Shown piece by piece: positions 36,302 through 47,273 of a DNA stretch of 64,000 nucleotides (positions within the stretch are counted from its first letter, which is position 1; each line of letters starts with the position of its first letter). Origin of the DNA: Loktanella sp. SALINAS62 (lineage in GTDB: Bacteria > Pseudomonadota > Alphaproteobacteria > Rhodobacterales > Rhodobacteraceae); contig NZ_JAAFZU010000055.1 of assembly GCF_018263905.1 (NCBI RefSeq), positions 539,131 through 603,130 on the forward strand, written 5' to 3'. Made by a program: the position numbers and the translations under genes. The notes below the pieces were generated by a model. The model made no database searches. It had not been told where the DNA came from and saw nothing but the letters and a program-made list of their open reading frames with translations.

Positions 36302-37294
36302 ATGCAGTATTCCATCCTAGACCTTGCCACCGTGACCGAAGGCCAGACCCCCACGCAGGCGATCGGCAACACGGTCGCACTGGCACAGCACGCAGAATCC
36401 CTTGGCTACAATCGCTATTGGCTGGCAGAACACCACAACATGGCCGGGATCGCATCTGCCGCGACATCTGTGTTGATCGGGCATGTTGCGGGGCAGACCG
36501 CGCGGATTCGCGTCGGTGCGGGTGGCGTGATGCTGCCGAACCACGCGCCGCTTGCGATTGCAGAACAATTCGGCACGCTGGACGCGCTTTATCCCGGTCG
36601 TATTGACCTTGGGCTGGGGCGCGCACCGGGCGGCGATCACGCCGTTATGCGGGCCATGCGTGCCGGTGCTCGTGGTGACAGTTTCCCGCAGGATGTGGTG
36701 GAACTGATGGGCTATCTGGACGATCCCGATCCCGCAGCGGCGGTGCAGGCGCACCCCGGTCAGGGCAGCCATGTGCCGGTCTGGATGCTGGGCTCGTCCC
36801 TGTTCGGCGCGCAACTCGCCGCCTATCTCGGCCTGCCCTACGCGTTTGCCAGCCATTTCGCACCGGACGCACTGGACGATGCAATCGCCACCTATCGCAG
36901 CCAGTTCCGCCCGTCCAAGCATCTGGACAAGCCGTATTTCATGTTGGCCGTCAACGTCTTTGCCGCTGATACCGATACGCAGGCGGCTTTTCTGCGCACC
37001 TCACAGCAACAGGCCTTTGCCCGGTTGCGCAGTGGCCAACCCGGCAAACTGCCGCCCCCCGTGCAGGACATCGACGGCACCATCGGCGCAGGTGTGCGGC
37101 AAGCCGTCGATCACGCGTTGCGGGTCACGGCTGTGGGGTCACAGGCAACCGTGCGCGGACAGTTGGCCGACATGATCGCGCGTTACACGCCCGACGAGGT
37201 AATCCTGACCGGCCAGATGTTCGATCAGGATGCACGGCACCGTTCCTTCACCCTCGCGGCAGAGGTGCTGTCCGATTTGCCAATGGCGGCCTAA
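36302..37294 (+). CDS. LLM-class flavin-dependent oxidoreductase
   Basis: A 330-residue luciferase-like monooxygenase, (beta/alpha)8 barrel, FMN-dependent. The start is ATG 36302; the open frame extends upstream into the MORN gene but only as chance sequence. The blocks [12 protein letters not shown] (substrate-side His pair), [25 protein letters not shown], and [12 protein letters not shown] match the family. The family member MsnO8-like group makes no light; the natural substrate is not known. It ends sharing TA bases with the convergent ghrA. Confidence 0.9.
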   Translation: MQYSILDLATVTEGQTPTQAIGNTVALAQHAESLGYNRYWLAEHHNMAGIASAATSVLIGHVAGQTARIRVGAGGVMLPNHAPLAIAEQFGTLDALYPGRIDLGLGRAPGGDHAVMRAMRAGARGDSFPQDVVELMGYLDDPDPAAAVQAHPGQGSHVPVWMLGSSLFGAQLAAYLGLPYAFASHFAPDALDDAIATYRSQFRPSKHLDKPYFMLAVNVFAADTDTQAAFLRTSQQQAFARLRSGQPGKLPPPVQDIDGTIGAGVRQAVDHALRVTAVGSQATVRGQLADMIARYTPDEVILTGQMFDQDARHRSFTLAAEVLSDLPMAA

Positions 37295-38223
37295 TAGCCC
37301 GCCGCGCGGTCGACGATATTCAGGGCGGGTTCGCCTGCTTGCACGCGGCGAATGTTGTCTGCCACCACCTGCGACGCGCTGACCGGCCGCGTCGTCGATG
37401 CGATATGCGGCGTGACCAGCACGTGTGGATGCGTCCAGAACGGATGATCGACAGGCAGTGGTTCCTGCCGGAATACATCCAGTGTCGCACCGCCGATCTG
37501 GCCAGTGCCCAGCGCTGCAAGCAGGGCGTCATCGTCGATCAATGGCCCACGTCCGGGGTTCACGATGAATGCACCGGGGGCCAGCAGCGCCAGACGATCT
37601 GCATTCAGCGTGTTTTCGGTCTGCGGGGTCAACGGCAACAACAGCACGATAATCTGTGCGTCACGCAGCGCCATCGTCAATCCATCATCCCCCGACAGAC
37701 AGCGGATACCACTGATTTCTTTCGCTGACCGGGACCAGCCCGTCACGGGAAAGCCAAGCTGTGACAGTGCCTTGCCGCAGGCTTCACCCAAGGCGCCCAG
37801 ACCCAGAATGGTCACCGGTCGATCCTTGGCCAATGGCGGATAGGTGCTGTTGCGCCAGACGCCGTCTTGTCCTGCGATATGCAGGTCCATTCCCAGATGA
37901 TGCCGCATGGTATGGCCCACGACCCATTCCACCATACCTTGCGTCAGTGCCGGATCGACCATGCGCGCCAAGGGCTGTGTCAACGTCGTATTGCCGACGA
38001 TGGTTTCGACCCCCGCCCACAGTCCCATCACCAGTTTTGTATTCACATACGGCGTGAAATCGGACACCGGGCCGTTAGGCGCAAAAACGATGTAATCGAC
38101 ATCCGCGGGTGCATGGTCACGCGCCAGGTCAACCGACAGGCCCGCGGCGGCAAATGCATCACGCAGCGGGTCACGATATTCGTCCCACAGATCCGGGCGG
38201 GCTGAAAACAGAACCCGTATCAT
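37291..38223 (-). CDS. ghrA: Glyoxylate/hydroxypyruvate reductase A
   Basis: A 310-residue D-2-hydroxyacid dehydrogenase. The Rossmann motif [25 protein letters not shown], the catalytic Arg in [17 protein letters not shown], the Glu in DVFRQEPLP, and the His in TPHIAST are all present. The overall sequence groups with GhrA, which reduces glyoxylate and hydroxypyruvate using NADPH. The start overlaps the rodA stop by ATGA, so it rides at the end of the cell-shape operon. Confidence 0.92.
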   Translation of the reverse strand: MIRVLFSARPDLWDEYRDPLRDAFAAAGLSVDLARDHAPADVDYIVFAPNGPVSDFTPYVNTKLVMGLWAGVETIVGNTTLTQPLARMVDPALTQGMVEWVVGHTMRHHLGMDLHIAGQDGVWRNSTYPPLAKDRPVTILGLGALGEACGKALSQLGFPVTGWSRSAKEISGIRCLSGDDGLTMALRDAQIIVLLLPLTPQTENTLNADRLALLAPGAFIVNPGRGPLIDDDALLAALGTGQIGGATLDVFRQEPLPVDHPFWTHPHVLVTPHIASTTRPVSASQVVADNIRRVQAGEPALNIVDRAAGY

Positions 38224-39359
38224 CGCGGTTTATGCACATGCGCAGATTGAACCAGCCCAAAGGCCACCAGCAGCACCAGCATCGCAGACCCGCCATAACT
38301 GACCAAGGGCAGCGGCACACCGACCACCGGCGCCAGCCCCGTGACCATCGCAATGTTGACCGCGAAAAACAAAAAGAATGTCATGGCGATCCCCATCGTC
38401 AGGAGTGCCGAAAACCTGTCCTTGTTGGTCATCGCTGATGCGACACAGAACACAATGATCAGCATGTACAACGTCAGCAAACCGACCGCGCCAATGAATC
38501 CAAATTCTTCTGCCAATGTGGTGAAAATAAAATCGGTGTGTTTTTCCGGCAGGAAATCCAGACTGCTTTGGGTGCCCTGCATGTAACCCCGCCCGGTAAC
38601 GCCACCAGACCCCAACGCGATCTTGGCTTGTGTGATATGGTAGCCAGCCCCCAGCGGATCATTGGCCGGATCAAGAAACGTGTCGATCCGTCGGTATTGA
38701 TAATCCTTCAGCAATTGCCAAGCCGTACCGCGCGATTGCATCACCGCGAAGATTGTCCCGACGCCCACCGCAAACACGGTTGCAAAATACGCCCAGTGAA
38801 CCCCGGCGATGAACATCACGGTCGCCCCGCCGAACAAAAGCAGCAACGCCGTGCCCAGATCGGGTTGCCCCAGAACCAGCGCCGTCGGAAACACGATGAT
38901 GACAACAGGCAAAGCAACCCACAACGGATGCGATGTCTTGTTCGTCGGCAGCCAGTCGTAATAGGCCGCCAGAAACATCACCAGCGTGATCTTGGTCAGC
39001 TCTGACGGTTGCAGACGGATGAACCCCAGATCGATCCAGCGTTGCGCACCCATGCCAACCGATCCAAAGAATTCGACCGCCAGCAGCAAAATCACGGACA
39101 CCCCGAATGCCAGCCCCGCCATGTTCCGCCAGAACCAGATCGGCACCATGCCAACCCCGATCATCAGGACCATGCCCAGCGCAAAGCGTTTCACCTGCGG
39201 TTCCATCCAAGGCGACGCGGACCCGCCGGCCACAGAATACAGCATAAGGAACCCCGCCGCTGACACAGCGCAGATCAAGGCGATGACCGGCCAGTTCAGA
39301 TAGATCAGCTTGCGAATACCGGTGGGGACATATTTCGCATTGTTCGTCAGATAGCTCAT
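38220..39359 (-). CDS. rodA: Rod-shape-determining protein RodA (peptidoglycan glycosyltransferase)
   Basis: A SEDS-family polymerase that, with PBP2, builds lateral wall peptidoglycan. The 379-residue membrane protein shows FGSVGMGAQRWIDLGFIRLQPSELTK, YHITQAKIALGSGGVTGRGY, and FLPEKHTDFIFTTLAEEFGF, all landmarks of the family. Start codon overlaps the mrdA stop by ATGA. Confidence 0.96.
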   Translation of the reverse strand: MSYLTNNAKYVPTGIRKLIYLNWPVIALICAVSAAGFLMLYSVAGGSASPWMEPQVKRFALGMVLMIGVGMVPIWFWRNMAGLAFGVSVILLLAVEFFGSVGMGAQRWIDLGFIRLQPSELTKITLVMFLAAYYDWLPTNKTSHPLWVALPVVIIVFPTALVLGQPDLGTALLLLFGGATVMFIAGVHWAYFATVFAVGVGTIFAVMQSRGTAWQLLKDYQYRRIDTFLDPANDPLGAGYHITQAKIALGSGGVTGRGYMQGTQSSLDFLPEKHTDFIFTTLAEEFGFIGAVGLLTLYMLIIVFCVASAMTNKDRFSALLTMGIAMTFFLFFAVNIAMVTGLAPVVGVPLPLVSYGGSAMLVLLVAFGLVQSAHVHKPR

Positions 39360-41296
39360 GCTGGCGCGCTACCTCTGTTGATCTTTGAAATGCGTTCCGC
39401 GATCCGCTTTTGCTGCTCTTCGATGCGGTTGCGGTCCGCGCTTGGATAGGCATCAAGCGGCGGTGTGCCGTCATACAGCGCCTGCAACATGATATCACGG
39501 GCGATCGGCGCGGCGGCTGTCGATCCACCACCGCCGTGTTCCACCACGACCGCAACGGCATAACGCGGGTTTTCAACGGGCGCATAGCTGACAAAAAGCG
39601 CGTGATCGCGCCGCTCCCACGGCAGATCTTCGTTGCGGGTCACGCCGCGCGCGCGTTCTTCGGCGGTGATACGGCGGACCTGGCTTGTTCCGGTCTTGCC
39701 CGCCATTTCCATACCCGCCGCCACGATCAATGCACGGCGGGCGGTGCCGCGCGGATGGTTGACGACGGCTTCCATCGACTGGCGGGTGCGGCGCAGCCAG
39801 TTCTCATTGATCGGCAGCACGTCACCTAGCCCGGTGGGTTGCTCTACGCCATTGATCGATTTGATCAACCGTGGTGTCACATAGCGCCCGGTTGCGATCC
39901 GGGCGGTCATCACGGCCAGTTGCATCGGGGATGCCAGAACATAACCCTGCCCGATGGACGCGTTGACCGTGTCCCCCACGCGCCAGGTTTCGCCCCTTAC
40001 ATCGCGTTTCCACGCTTTATCGGGTGCCAGCCCTTCGGCCACGGCGGACAGTGGCAGATCATAACGTGTGCTTAGCCCAAGAATTCGTGCCATTTCAGCC
40101 ATCTTGTCGATACCGACGCGCTGGCAGATTTCATAATAATAGCAATCGCAGGACTGCTTCAGGCTTTCGTGAAAGTTTATGTTGCCGTGGCCCCCCGATT
40201 TCCAGCAGTGGAACCGGGTCCCGGACACCGTGGTGTAACCGGGACAATACACCGTTTCCTCTGGCCCGATGACCCCGGCTTCCAATGCGGCCAGGGCCGT
40301 CACCATCTTGAACGTCGATCCCGGCGGATAGGTGCCCTGTACCGCCTTGGCGGCCAGTGGACGGTACTTGTTTTCGTTCAGATCGGTCCAATCCTTGACA
40401 GAAATACCGCGCACGAACAGGTTCGGATCGAACGACGGGGCAGATGCGACGGCGCGCAGGTCGCCCGTTTCCAGATCGATCACCACCGCGCCCGCGCTTT
40501 CACCATCCATCCGCGCCTGCGCATAGGATTGCAGCCGTTCATCCAGCCCAAGCTGCACGTCCTTGCCGGGCTCGCCTTCCTGACGGTCCAGTTCTCGCAT
40601 AACGCGGCCAAGTGCGTTGACTTCGATCCGCTTTGTGCCCGCGCTGCCCCGCAGCATGCTTTCCAGCTTGTTTTCCACACCGGTCTTGCCAATCTGGAAT
40701 TTCGGAATTTGCAGCAATGGATCCTTATCGTCGATCCGGCTTAGATCGTAATCGCTGACCGGGCCGACGTAGCCGACGACATGCCCCACATCGGCGCCAT
40801 AGGGATAGAGCCGCGACAAACCGACCTCTGCCGTGATCCCGGGCAAGGCCGGCGCGTTCACATTGATCGCGGCGACATCCTGCCAAGACAGGCGGTCCGC
40901 GATGATCACGGGCACAAAAGGCGACCGGCGCAACATTTCTTCCTTGGCCCGGGCGATGACCTCTGGCGCCAGCGGCACGACTTGCACCAGACGGTTCAGC
41001 ACCTCGTCCACGTCACCCGCTTCTTCGCGGACAATAACGACGCGGTAATTCTGCTCGTTTTCCGCCAAAGGAATGCCGTTTCGATCAAAGATCAGCCCAC
41101 GGGCCGGTGGCAGCAGCCGGATATTGATGCGATTTTCTTCAGCCAGAAGGCGAAATTGATCCGCCTGTTCGACCTGCATGGACTGAAGCCGCCACCCCAG
41201 ACCGCCGGCAATCGCAAGCTGGGCCGCACCCACGATCAGCGCGCGACGACTGACCGTGCGACTGCTGAGCTCGATGTCCTTTGGGCCTTTTTTCAT
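39356..41296 (-). CDS. mrdA: Penicillin-binding protein 2 (elongation transpeptidase)
   Basis: The class B transpeptidase of the elongasome. The 646-residue protein starts at ATG 41296. The segments are a single N-terminal membrane anchor (ALIVGAAQLAIAGGLGWRLQ), a dimerisation domain with RGLIFDRNGIPLAENEQNYRV, and the transpeptidase domain. The catalytic Ser is in GTYPPGSTFKM, SxN is SCDCYY-like, and KTG is AGKTGTSQV. The start overlaps the mreD stop by ATGA. Confidence 0.96.
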   Translation of the reverse strand: MKKGPKDIELSSRTVSRRALIVGAAQLAIAGGLGWRLQSMQVEQADQFRLLAEENRINIRLLPPARGLIFDRNGIPLAENEQNYRVVIVREEAGDVDEVLNRLVQVVPLAPEVIARAKEEMLRRSPFVPVIIADRLSWQDVAAINVNAPALPGITAEVGLSRLYPYGADVGHVVGYVGPVSDYDLSRIDDKDPLLQIPKFQIGKTGVENKLESMLRGSAGTKRIEVNALGRVMRELDRQEGEPGKDVQLGLDERLQSYAQARMDGESAGAVVIDLETGDLRAVASAPSFDPNLFVRGISVKDWTDLNENKYRPLAAKAVQGTYPPGSTFKMVTALAALEAGVIGPEETVYCPGYTTVSGTRFHCWKSGGHGNINFHESLKQSCDCYYYEICQRVGIDKMAEMARILGLSTRYDLPLSAVAEGLAPDKAWKRDVRGETWRVGDTVNASIGQGYVLASPMQLAVMTARIATGRYVTPRLIKSINGVEQPTGLGDVLPINENWLRRTRQSMEAVVNHPRGTARRALIVAAGMEMAGKTGTSQVRRITAEERARGVTRNEDLPWERRDHALFVSYAPVENPRYAVAVVVEHGGGGSTAAAPIARDIMLQALYDGTPPLDAYPSADRNRIEEQQKRIAERISKINRGSAPA

Positions 41297-41832
41297 AACT
41301 TGTGTCCAAAGCTGTCGACCTGCCCGGGCGCGGGGCGTGATAGGCCAAAAAAGAATTGCGCAATCAGCACAACAATCGGATATGCCGCCATCGTCATCAG
41401 CATCTGCATCAGCGTCAGGCCCAGTGGCGCCTGCGGCACAAGCGTGACCGTCAGCACCAGCCGGTAGCCGAGGGTAATCGCCAATATGCCCAAGGATACC
41501 GTAGCCCATTCCAACAACAAAGGCACGTTTCGCAAACCTTTTGACCGTTTGCGCAGCATTTCGCTGAGGATACAGACGAAAGCAGCCCACAGTCCCGGCG
41601 GGCGCTGAAACAAAAGATCCGCCAAAAGAAAAACGGCGATCACCACCCCGACCTGCAAATATTCCGGTCGGCGGGCGGCATAGGCCAGCGTGACGACAAG
41701 CAAGAAATCCGGCCCCGCGATTTGCGCCGGGATCGCCCCAAGCGGCAAAAGCTGCACAAACATGATCGCGGCAGCCAGACCCAGATATTTAAGCCGACCG
41801 CCCCAGATCCGCGATGTTGGCGTTTCAGCCAT
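41293..41832 (-). CDS. mreD: Rod-shape-determining protein MreD
   Basis: A 179-residue inner-membrane protein with five or six hydrophobic helices and few charged residues (YLGLAAAIMFVQLLPLGAI, PDFLLVVTLAYAARRP). The motif PRPE/RRPEYLQVGVVIAVFLLADLLFQRPPGLWA is the conserved MreD core. ATG 41832 is chosen; ATG 41838 is possible. The assignment rests on position between mreC and mrdA as well as sequence. Confidence 0.93.
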   Translation of the reverse strand: MAETPTSRIWGGRLKYLGLAAAIMFVQLLPLGAIPAQIAGPDFLLVVTLAYAARRPEYLQVGVVIAVFLLADLLFQRPPGLWAAFVCILSEMLRKRSKGLRNVPLLLEWATVSLGILAITLGYRLVLTVTLVPQAPLGLTLMQMLMTMAAYPIVVLIAQFFFGLSRPAPGQVDSFGHKL

Positions 41833-42736
41833 CGGCATCTTGTTGCAGGCTGACGGGCATCGGTGGCCCAAATTGATTGGGCACCGTGGCCAGCAGGCGG
41901 CCGGGGTCGTTTATTTTTTCGTTCGGTCGCGCCCGCAAAATCCGCAGGAATTCCAACCGTTCATAATCCGCAGACAACCGGACGCGCAGTCTGCGGTCAC
42001 TGCCCAGCGCCACCTGCCCGACCAGCAGGTCGGCAGGAAATACGCCACCGTCGCCTGAACTGATGACGCGGTCGCCTGGCCGCACCGCGTCAGAGGATTC
42101 CAGAAACTCGATCGGCGGGTTCAGCGTGTTGTCACCCGCTAGAATGGCGCGCTGGCCAGATGGCTGGATTGTAACAGGTATGCGGCTGGAGGTATCCGTC
42201 AACAAGATCACCCGACTGGTCTGTTTCCCCGTGCCGCTGATCCGCCCGACCAATCCGATCCCGTCCATCGCAGGCCAGCCATCCACAATCCCGTCCCGCT
42301 TGCCCACATTCAGAAGCACAGATTGCCGAAACGGCGATCCGCTGTCGGCCATCACGACGCCAGTGATATAGGTCAGTTGTGGGTCAAGCCGGACATTGTT
42401 CAAATCCAGAAGTCGGGCGTTTTCCTGTTCCAGTTGCAGGGCGGCTTCTTTCCAGGCTTTCATCTGCTGCAATTCGCGTCGCAGATCGGCGTTCTGTTCG
42501 GACAAAGCCTGATAGCTGCGAAAATCACTGACCATGCCGATCATGCCAGTCACCGGGGTCATCGCCCAGTCGAAATTCGGCACGACACTGTCGATGACGG
42601 CCATCCGGAACCGTTCCACACGGGGGCTATCAATCCGCCAGACAAGGAAGATTCCCAACAACAAAACCACCCACACCGCCACCAAAAGGCGGCGAAGCGG
42701 TTTTGTATAATCATCAGTATTGCGGTCGCGGGCCAA
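41825..42736 (-). CDS. mreC: Rod-shape-determining protein MreC
   Basis: A 303-residue bitopic protein that couples MreB to the periplasmic wall machinery. One N-terminal membrane segment (RRLLVAVWVVLLLGIFLVW), a coiled coil (RSYQALSEQNADLRRELQQM), then two beta-domains (VVMADSGSPFRQSVLLNVGKRDGIVDG and GDRVISSGDGGVFPADLLVG) as in known MreC. The stop overlaps the mreD start region. Confidence 0.95.
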   Translation of the reverse strand: MARDRNTDDYTKPLRRLLVAVWVVLLLGIFLVWRIDSPRVERFRMAVIDSVVPNFDWAMTPVTGMIGMVSDFRSYQALSEQNADLRRELQQMKAWKEAALQLEQENARLLDLNNVRLDPQLTYITGVVMADSGSPFRQSVLLNVGKRDGIVDGWPAMDGIGLVGRISGTGKQTSRVILLTDTSSRIPVTIQPSGQRAILAGDNTLNPPIEFLESSDAVRPGDRVISSGDGGVFPADLLVGQVALGSDRRLRVRLSADYERLEFLRILRARPNEKINDPGRLLATVPNQFGPPMPVSLQQDADG

Positions 42737-42758
42737 TGCAGCTTCCGGTCATGTTTGA

Positions 42759-43997
<1,239 letters not shown>

Positions 43998-44057
43998 TTA
44001 TGGCTGTCAGGGGTCGTCCGGGGACAGCACGACGATGTGCGACCGAATCAATCAGGA

Positions 44058-44083
44058 CCGGCGCGCCTGACCGGGCGCGCCGG
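44058..44083 (-). terminator. Hairpin terminator after leuA
   Basis: A perfect 10-bp stem (CCGGCGCGCC with GGCGCGCCGG) with a 6-base loop starts 8 bases past the leuA stop. Only a modest U-containing stretch follows on the minus strand. Confidence 0.65.
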
Positions 44084-44090
44084 GAACCAG

Positions 44091-45650
44091 TCATTCGCCC
44101 GCGTCGCGGTAGTTGACTGATTTGCGGTCGAAATTCACAGCCGTTTTCTCGCGTCGCACGATCAGGCGGTTGAGCGCGTTGATATAGGCCTTTGTGCTGG
44201 CCACGACCGTGTCCGTGTCGGCGGACTGCCCGGTCGCAATGCGCCCGTCTTCTTCCAGCCGGACCGAAACCGTGGCCTGCGCGTCGGTGCCTTCGGTCAC
44301 GGCATTGACCTGATACAGCTGCAAACGTCCTTCGTGCGCGAACAACGCTTTGACCGCATTAAACGCGGAATCCACCGGGCCGTCGCCGGTCGTTTCAACC
44401 GACTGATCCGCCCCGTCGATATTCAGCGTCATTTCGCAGGTCTGCGGTCCCATCGTACCACAGACAACTCGCATCGACACCAGCTTGATCCGGTCTTCTT
44501 CGGCGTTATTCTGGCGCATCAAGGCAATCAGATCGTCCTCGAACACCTCTTTCTTGCGGTCGGCCAGTTCCTTGAACCGGACAAATACATCCGACAGCTG
44601 GTTATCGGCCAGTTCATACCCAAGGTCGGCCAGCTTTGAGCGCAATGCGGCGCGCCCCGAATGCTTGCCCATCACAAGCGAGGTTTCCGACAGTCCCACA
44701 TCGGTTGGCCGCATGATTTCAAAGGTTTCGGCGTTTTTCAGCATCCCATCCTGATGGATGCCGGATTCGTGGGCAAAGGCATTCTTGCCGACGATGGCCT
44801 TGTTGAACTGCACCGGAAAGCCGGACACCGTGGCGACCCGGCGCGAAATGCCCATGATCTTGGTGGTATCCACACCAGTGCTGAACGGCATGATGTCCTG
44901 CCGTACCTTCATGGCCATGACGACTTCTTCCAGTGCGGTATTGCCAGCGCGTTCGCCCAGACCGTTGATCGTGCATTCGATCTGGCGCGCACCACCTTCG
45001 ACAGCGGCAAGACTGTTGGCCGTCGCCATGCCCAGATCGTTGTGACAATGCGTGGCAAAGACCACTTCGTCCGCGCCGTCCACTTCGGCGATCAGACGAC
45101 GGATCAGATCGGCGGATTCGACCGGTGCGGTGTAGCCCACGGTGTCGGGAATGTTGATCGTGGTGGCCCCGGCCTTGATCGCGATATCGACGGTACGTTT
45201 AAGGAATTCCCATTCCGTGCGCGTCGCATCCATCGACGACCATTGCACGTTGTCGCACAGGTTGCGCGCATGGGTCACACAATCGTGGATACGTTCGGCC
45301 ATCTGGTCCATGTCCAGATTGGGGATCGCCCGGTGCAGCGGCGACGTGCCGATGAACGTGTGAATGCGCGGCTGTGCTGCGTGTTTGACCGCGTCCCAGC
45401 AGCGGTCGATGTCTTTGAAATTCGCGCGCGACAGTCCGCAGATCACACTGTTTTTCGACAGCCGTGCAATGTCGGACACGGCGGCAAAATCGCCTTCGGA
45501 TGCGATGGGAAAACCGGCTTCGATGATATCGACGCCCATGTCGTCCAGCATGGCTGCGATTTCAAGTTTCTCGGCGTGGGTCATGGTCGCACCGGGGGAT
45601 TGTTCTCCGTCACGAAGCGTGGTGTCAAAAATATAGACGCGGTCGGTCAT
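44091..45650 (-). CDS. leuA: 2-Isopropylmalate synthase
   Basis: This condenses acetyl-CoA with 2-oxoisovalerate, the first committed step of leucine synthesis. The 519-residue protein has the catalytic DTTLRDGEQSPGATM motif at the N-terminus, the metal-binding VFATHCHNDLGMATANSLA, and the leucine-binding regulatory domain near the C-terminus (from about residue 395). The start is ATG 45650. A leader peptide and hairpin of the attenuator kind lie 77 to 154 bases upstream (listed separately). Confidence 0.96.
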   Translation of the reverse strand: MTDRVYIFDTTLRDGEQSPGATMTHAEKLEIAAMLDDMGVDIIEAGFPIASEGDFAAVSDIARLSKNSVICGLSRANFKDIDRCWDAVKHAAQPRIHTFIGTSPLHRAIPNLDMDQMAERIHDCVTHARNLCDNVQWSSMDATRTEWEFLKRTVDIAIKAGATTINIPDTVGYTAPVESADLIRRLIAEVDGADEVVFATHCHNDLGMATANSLAAVEGGARQIECTINGLGERAGNTALEEVVMAMKVRQDIMPFSTGVDTTKIMGISRRVATVSGFPVQFNKAIVGKNAFAHESGIHQDGMLKNAETFEIMRPTDVGLSETSLVMGKHSGRAALRSKLADLGYELADNQLSDVFVRFKELADRKKEVFEDDLIALMRQNNAEEDRIKLVSMRVVCGTMGPQTCEMTLNIDGADQSVETTGDGPVDSAFNAVKALFAHEGRLQLYQVNAVTEGTDAQATVSVRLEEDGRIATGQSADTDTVVASTKAYINALNRLIVRREKTAVNFDRKSVNYRDAGE

Positions 45651-45676
45651 AGGTCTGGTCCTGAACGTAAATCTGG

Positions 45677-45718
45677 AAAAAGGTTCGGCGCTGCGTCGGT
45701 CCGAGCGGTCGCGCCGAC
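45677..45718 (-). promoter_or_regulatory. Candidate leuA attenuator (terminator plus alternative pairing)
   Basis: On the minus strand a CGGCGC/GCGCCG stem (45711-45716 with 45686-45691) is followed by AACC and five U residues at 45681-45677, a compact intrinsic terminator 27 bases before leuA. GTCGG at 45718-45714 can instead pair with CCGAC at 45699-45695, which uses the same bases and would break the terminator. This mutually exclusive pairing, downstream of a Leu-rich small ORF, is the structure expected of ribosome-mediated transcription attenuation. Confidence 0.6.
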
Positions 45719-45726
45719 AGGCACGC

Positions 45727-45804
45727 TCAGACGTGGTTCAGGCGTAGGGCACGCAGTCGCAGACCAAAGATGGCCGATGCTGTGATATGATCTCGTGCGC
45801 TCAT
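45727..45804 (-). CDS. Leucine-rich leader peptide of leuA (25 codons)
   Basis: A 25-codon ORF (ATG 45804, TGA 45729-45727) ends 77 bases before the leuA start. Its residues 15-22 are LRLRALRL, with four leucine codons in eight (CTG, CTG, CTA, CTG); CTA is expected to be rare in this GC-rich genome. A hairpin with a U tract follows within 10 bases of the stop. I infer that ribosome stalling at low charged tRNA-Leu favours the alternative pairing and lets transcription into leuA. The other possibility, a chance ORF, cannot be excluded by sequence alone, but the Leu run, the hairpin and the gene downstream agree. Confidence 0.6.
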   Translation of the reverse strand: MSARDHITASAIFGLRLRALRLNHV

Positions 45805-45940
45805 GCGCCGCACTATAACCGCTGTGTCCAGCATGAAAAGGGCGTTTTGCCATCCTGGCGTGCTCAATACGGCTTCTGGACGGGTTTTTGGCGGTAGAAG
45901 AGAGTTGGATCGCGCCGTACCCTGTCCTAGATCAACGCAA

Positions 45941-46627
45941 ATGAAACAAACTTTGATCGTGACAGGTGCGGCGTCCGGGATCGGACGCGGAATTGCAAAA
46001 GATTATGCCAGACGCGGCTGGCGCGTCTTTGGGCTGGATGTGGACCCGGTTGAACTGGACGGCGTCACTGGCATGACCTGCGATATCGGGGACGAAAACG
46101 CAGTCGCGCGCGCCTTTGCCGCCATCGACGCCTGCGACCTGCTGGTCAACAACGCAGGTATCGCAGACCCGCACCGCAGCCCGGTCGAGGATCTGTCGTT
46201 GGCCGATTGGCGCCGGGTCACAGACAGCCACCTGACCGGCGCGTTCCTGATGACCCGGGCCGCCGTGCCGTTCCTGCGCCAATCAAAGGGCGCGATCATC
46301 AACATGGCGTCCACCCGTGCCACCATGTCAGAACCCCATTCCGAAGCCTATGCCGCCAGCAAGGGTGGCATCATCGCGCTGACCCACGCGCTGGCCTTAT
46401 CGCTGGGGCCAGACGTGCGCGTCAACGCCATCGCCCCCGGTTGGATCGTGACCGACGGCTGGGACGATTTGCGCGACATCGACCACGCCCAGCATCCCGC
46501 CGGACGTGCAGGCACCGTCGCGGATATTGTCGCAACTGTTGATTGGCTCGCGCAGGCGGCATTCGTGACCGGACAGGTCGTCACCGTCGACGGTGGCATG
46601 ACAAGGAAAATGATTTATGCCGAATAA
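45941..46627 (+). CDS. SDR-family oxidoreductase
   Basis: A 228-residue classical short-chain dehydrogenase. The nucleotide motif is TGAASGIGRGIAKDYA, NNAGIADPHRSP the stabilising block, and SxxYxxxK is SEAYAASKGG. VNAIAPGWIVTDGW and VTGQVVTVDGGM follow. The Ser of the triad is in NMASTRATM. It prefers NAD or NADP unclear. The start is ATG 45941. It overlaps the next SDR gene by 11 bases and sits first in a set with a photolyase; substrate unknown. Confidence 0.88.
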   Translation: MKQTLIVTGAASGIGRGIAKDYARRGWRVFGLDVDPVELDGVTGMTCDIGDENAVARAFAAIDACDLLVNNAGIADPHRSPVEDLSLADWRRVTDSHLTGAFLMTRAAVPFLRQSKGAIINMASTRATMSEPHSEAYAASKGGIIALTHALALSLGPDVRVNAIAPGWIVTDGWDDLRDIDHAQHPAGRAGTVADIVATVDWLAQAAFVTGQVVTVDGGMTRKMIYAE

Positions 46628-47273
46628 TGCACTGGTGATCGGCGCGTCGGGTGGCATCGGGTCCGCCATCGTCGCTGAATTGCGGACGCGGGGCGATCGC
46701 GTCACAACCCTGTCGCGCCGCAACGACGGGTTTGATGTAACAGACCCCGCATCGGTCGCCACCGCGCTGGATAGCATCGACGGAACGTTCGATCTGATCT
46801 TTGTGGCGGTCGGCATTCTGGGTACGCCCGAAAAAAAGCTGACCGAAATCGACGCGGGTGCCATGGCGCACCTGATGGCCGTCAATGCCATTGGTCCCGC
46901 GCTGATCATGCGCCATGCCGCTCGTCTGCTGCCGCGCGACCGCCCATCGGTCTGTGCCGTTCTGTCGGCGCGGGTGGGGTCGATCGGGGATAACCGCGTC
47001 GGCGGCTGGTATTCCTATCGCGCATCAAAGGCCGCGCTGAACCAGATCGTGCATGGTGCGGCCATCGAACTGGGCCGCACGCACAAGCAATCAACCGTTG
47101 TGGCGCTGCACCCCGGCACGGTGGAAACGCCGTTTACCGCAGCCTACGCCGGTCACAACAAGACTGTGGCGCCCGATACCGCCGCAGCGAACCTGCTATC
47201 CGTCATCGACGCGGTTGGGCCAGGCGACTCGGGCGGATTTTTCGATTACGCCCACGAAAGGATCGTGTGGTGA
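46617..47273 (+). CDS. SDR-family oxidoreductase, C-factor-like
   Basis: A 218-residue SDR with GASGGIGSAIVAEL at the start and the catalytic YSYRASKAALNQIVHGAAIEL. The NNAG block is replaced by VAVGILGTPEKKLTEID, as in the CsgA/C-factor-like subgroup, and the catalytic Ser is in AVLSARVGSIGDN. TVVALHPGTVETPFT is characteristic of the same subgroup. It overlaps the upstream SDR by 11 bases and the photolyase start by GTGA, so all three genes are translationally coupled. Substrate unknown. Confidence 0.87.
   Translation: MPNNALVIGASGGIGSAIVAELRTRGDRVTTLSRRNDGFDVTDPASVATALDSIDGTFDLIFVAVGILGTPEKKLTEIDAGAMAHLMAVNAIGPALIMRHAARLLPRDRPSVCAVLSARVGSIGDNRVGGWYSYRASKAALNQIVHGAAIELGRTHKQSTVVALHPGTVETPFTAAYAGHNKTVAPDTAAANLLSVIDAVGPGDSGGFFDYAHERIVW

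Noticed and set aside
44058..44083. Two GGCGCGCC palindromes as a special site
   Set aside because: They are explained by the leuA terminator stem.
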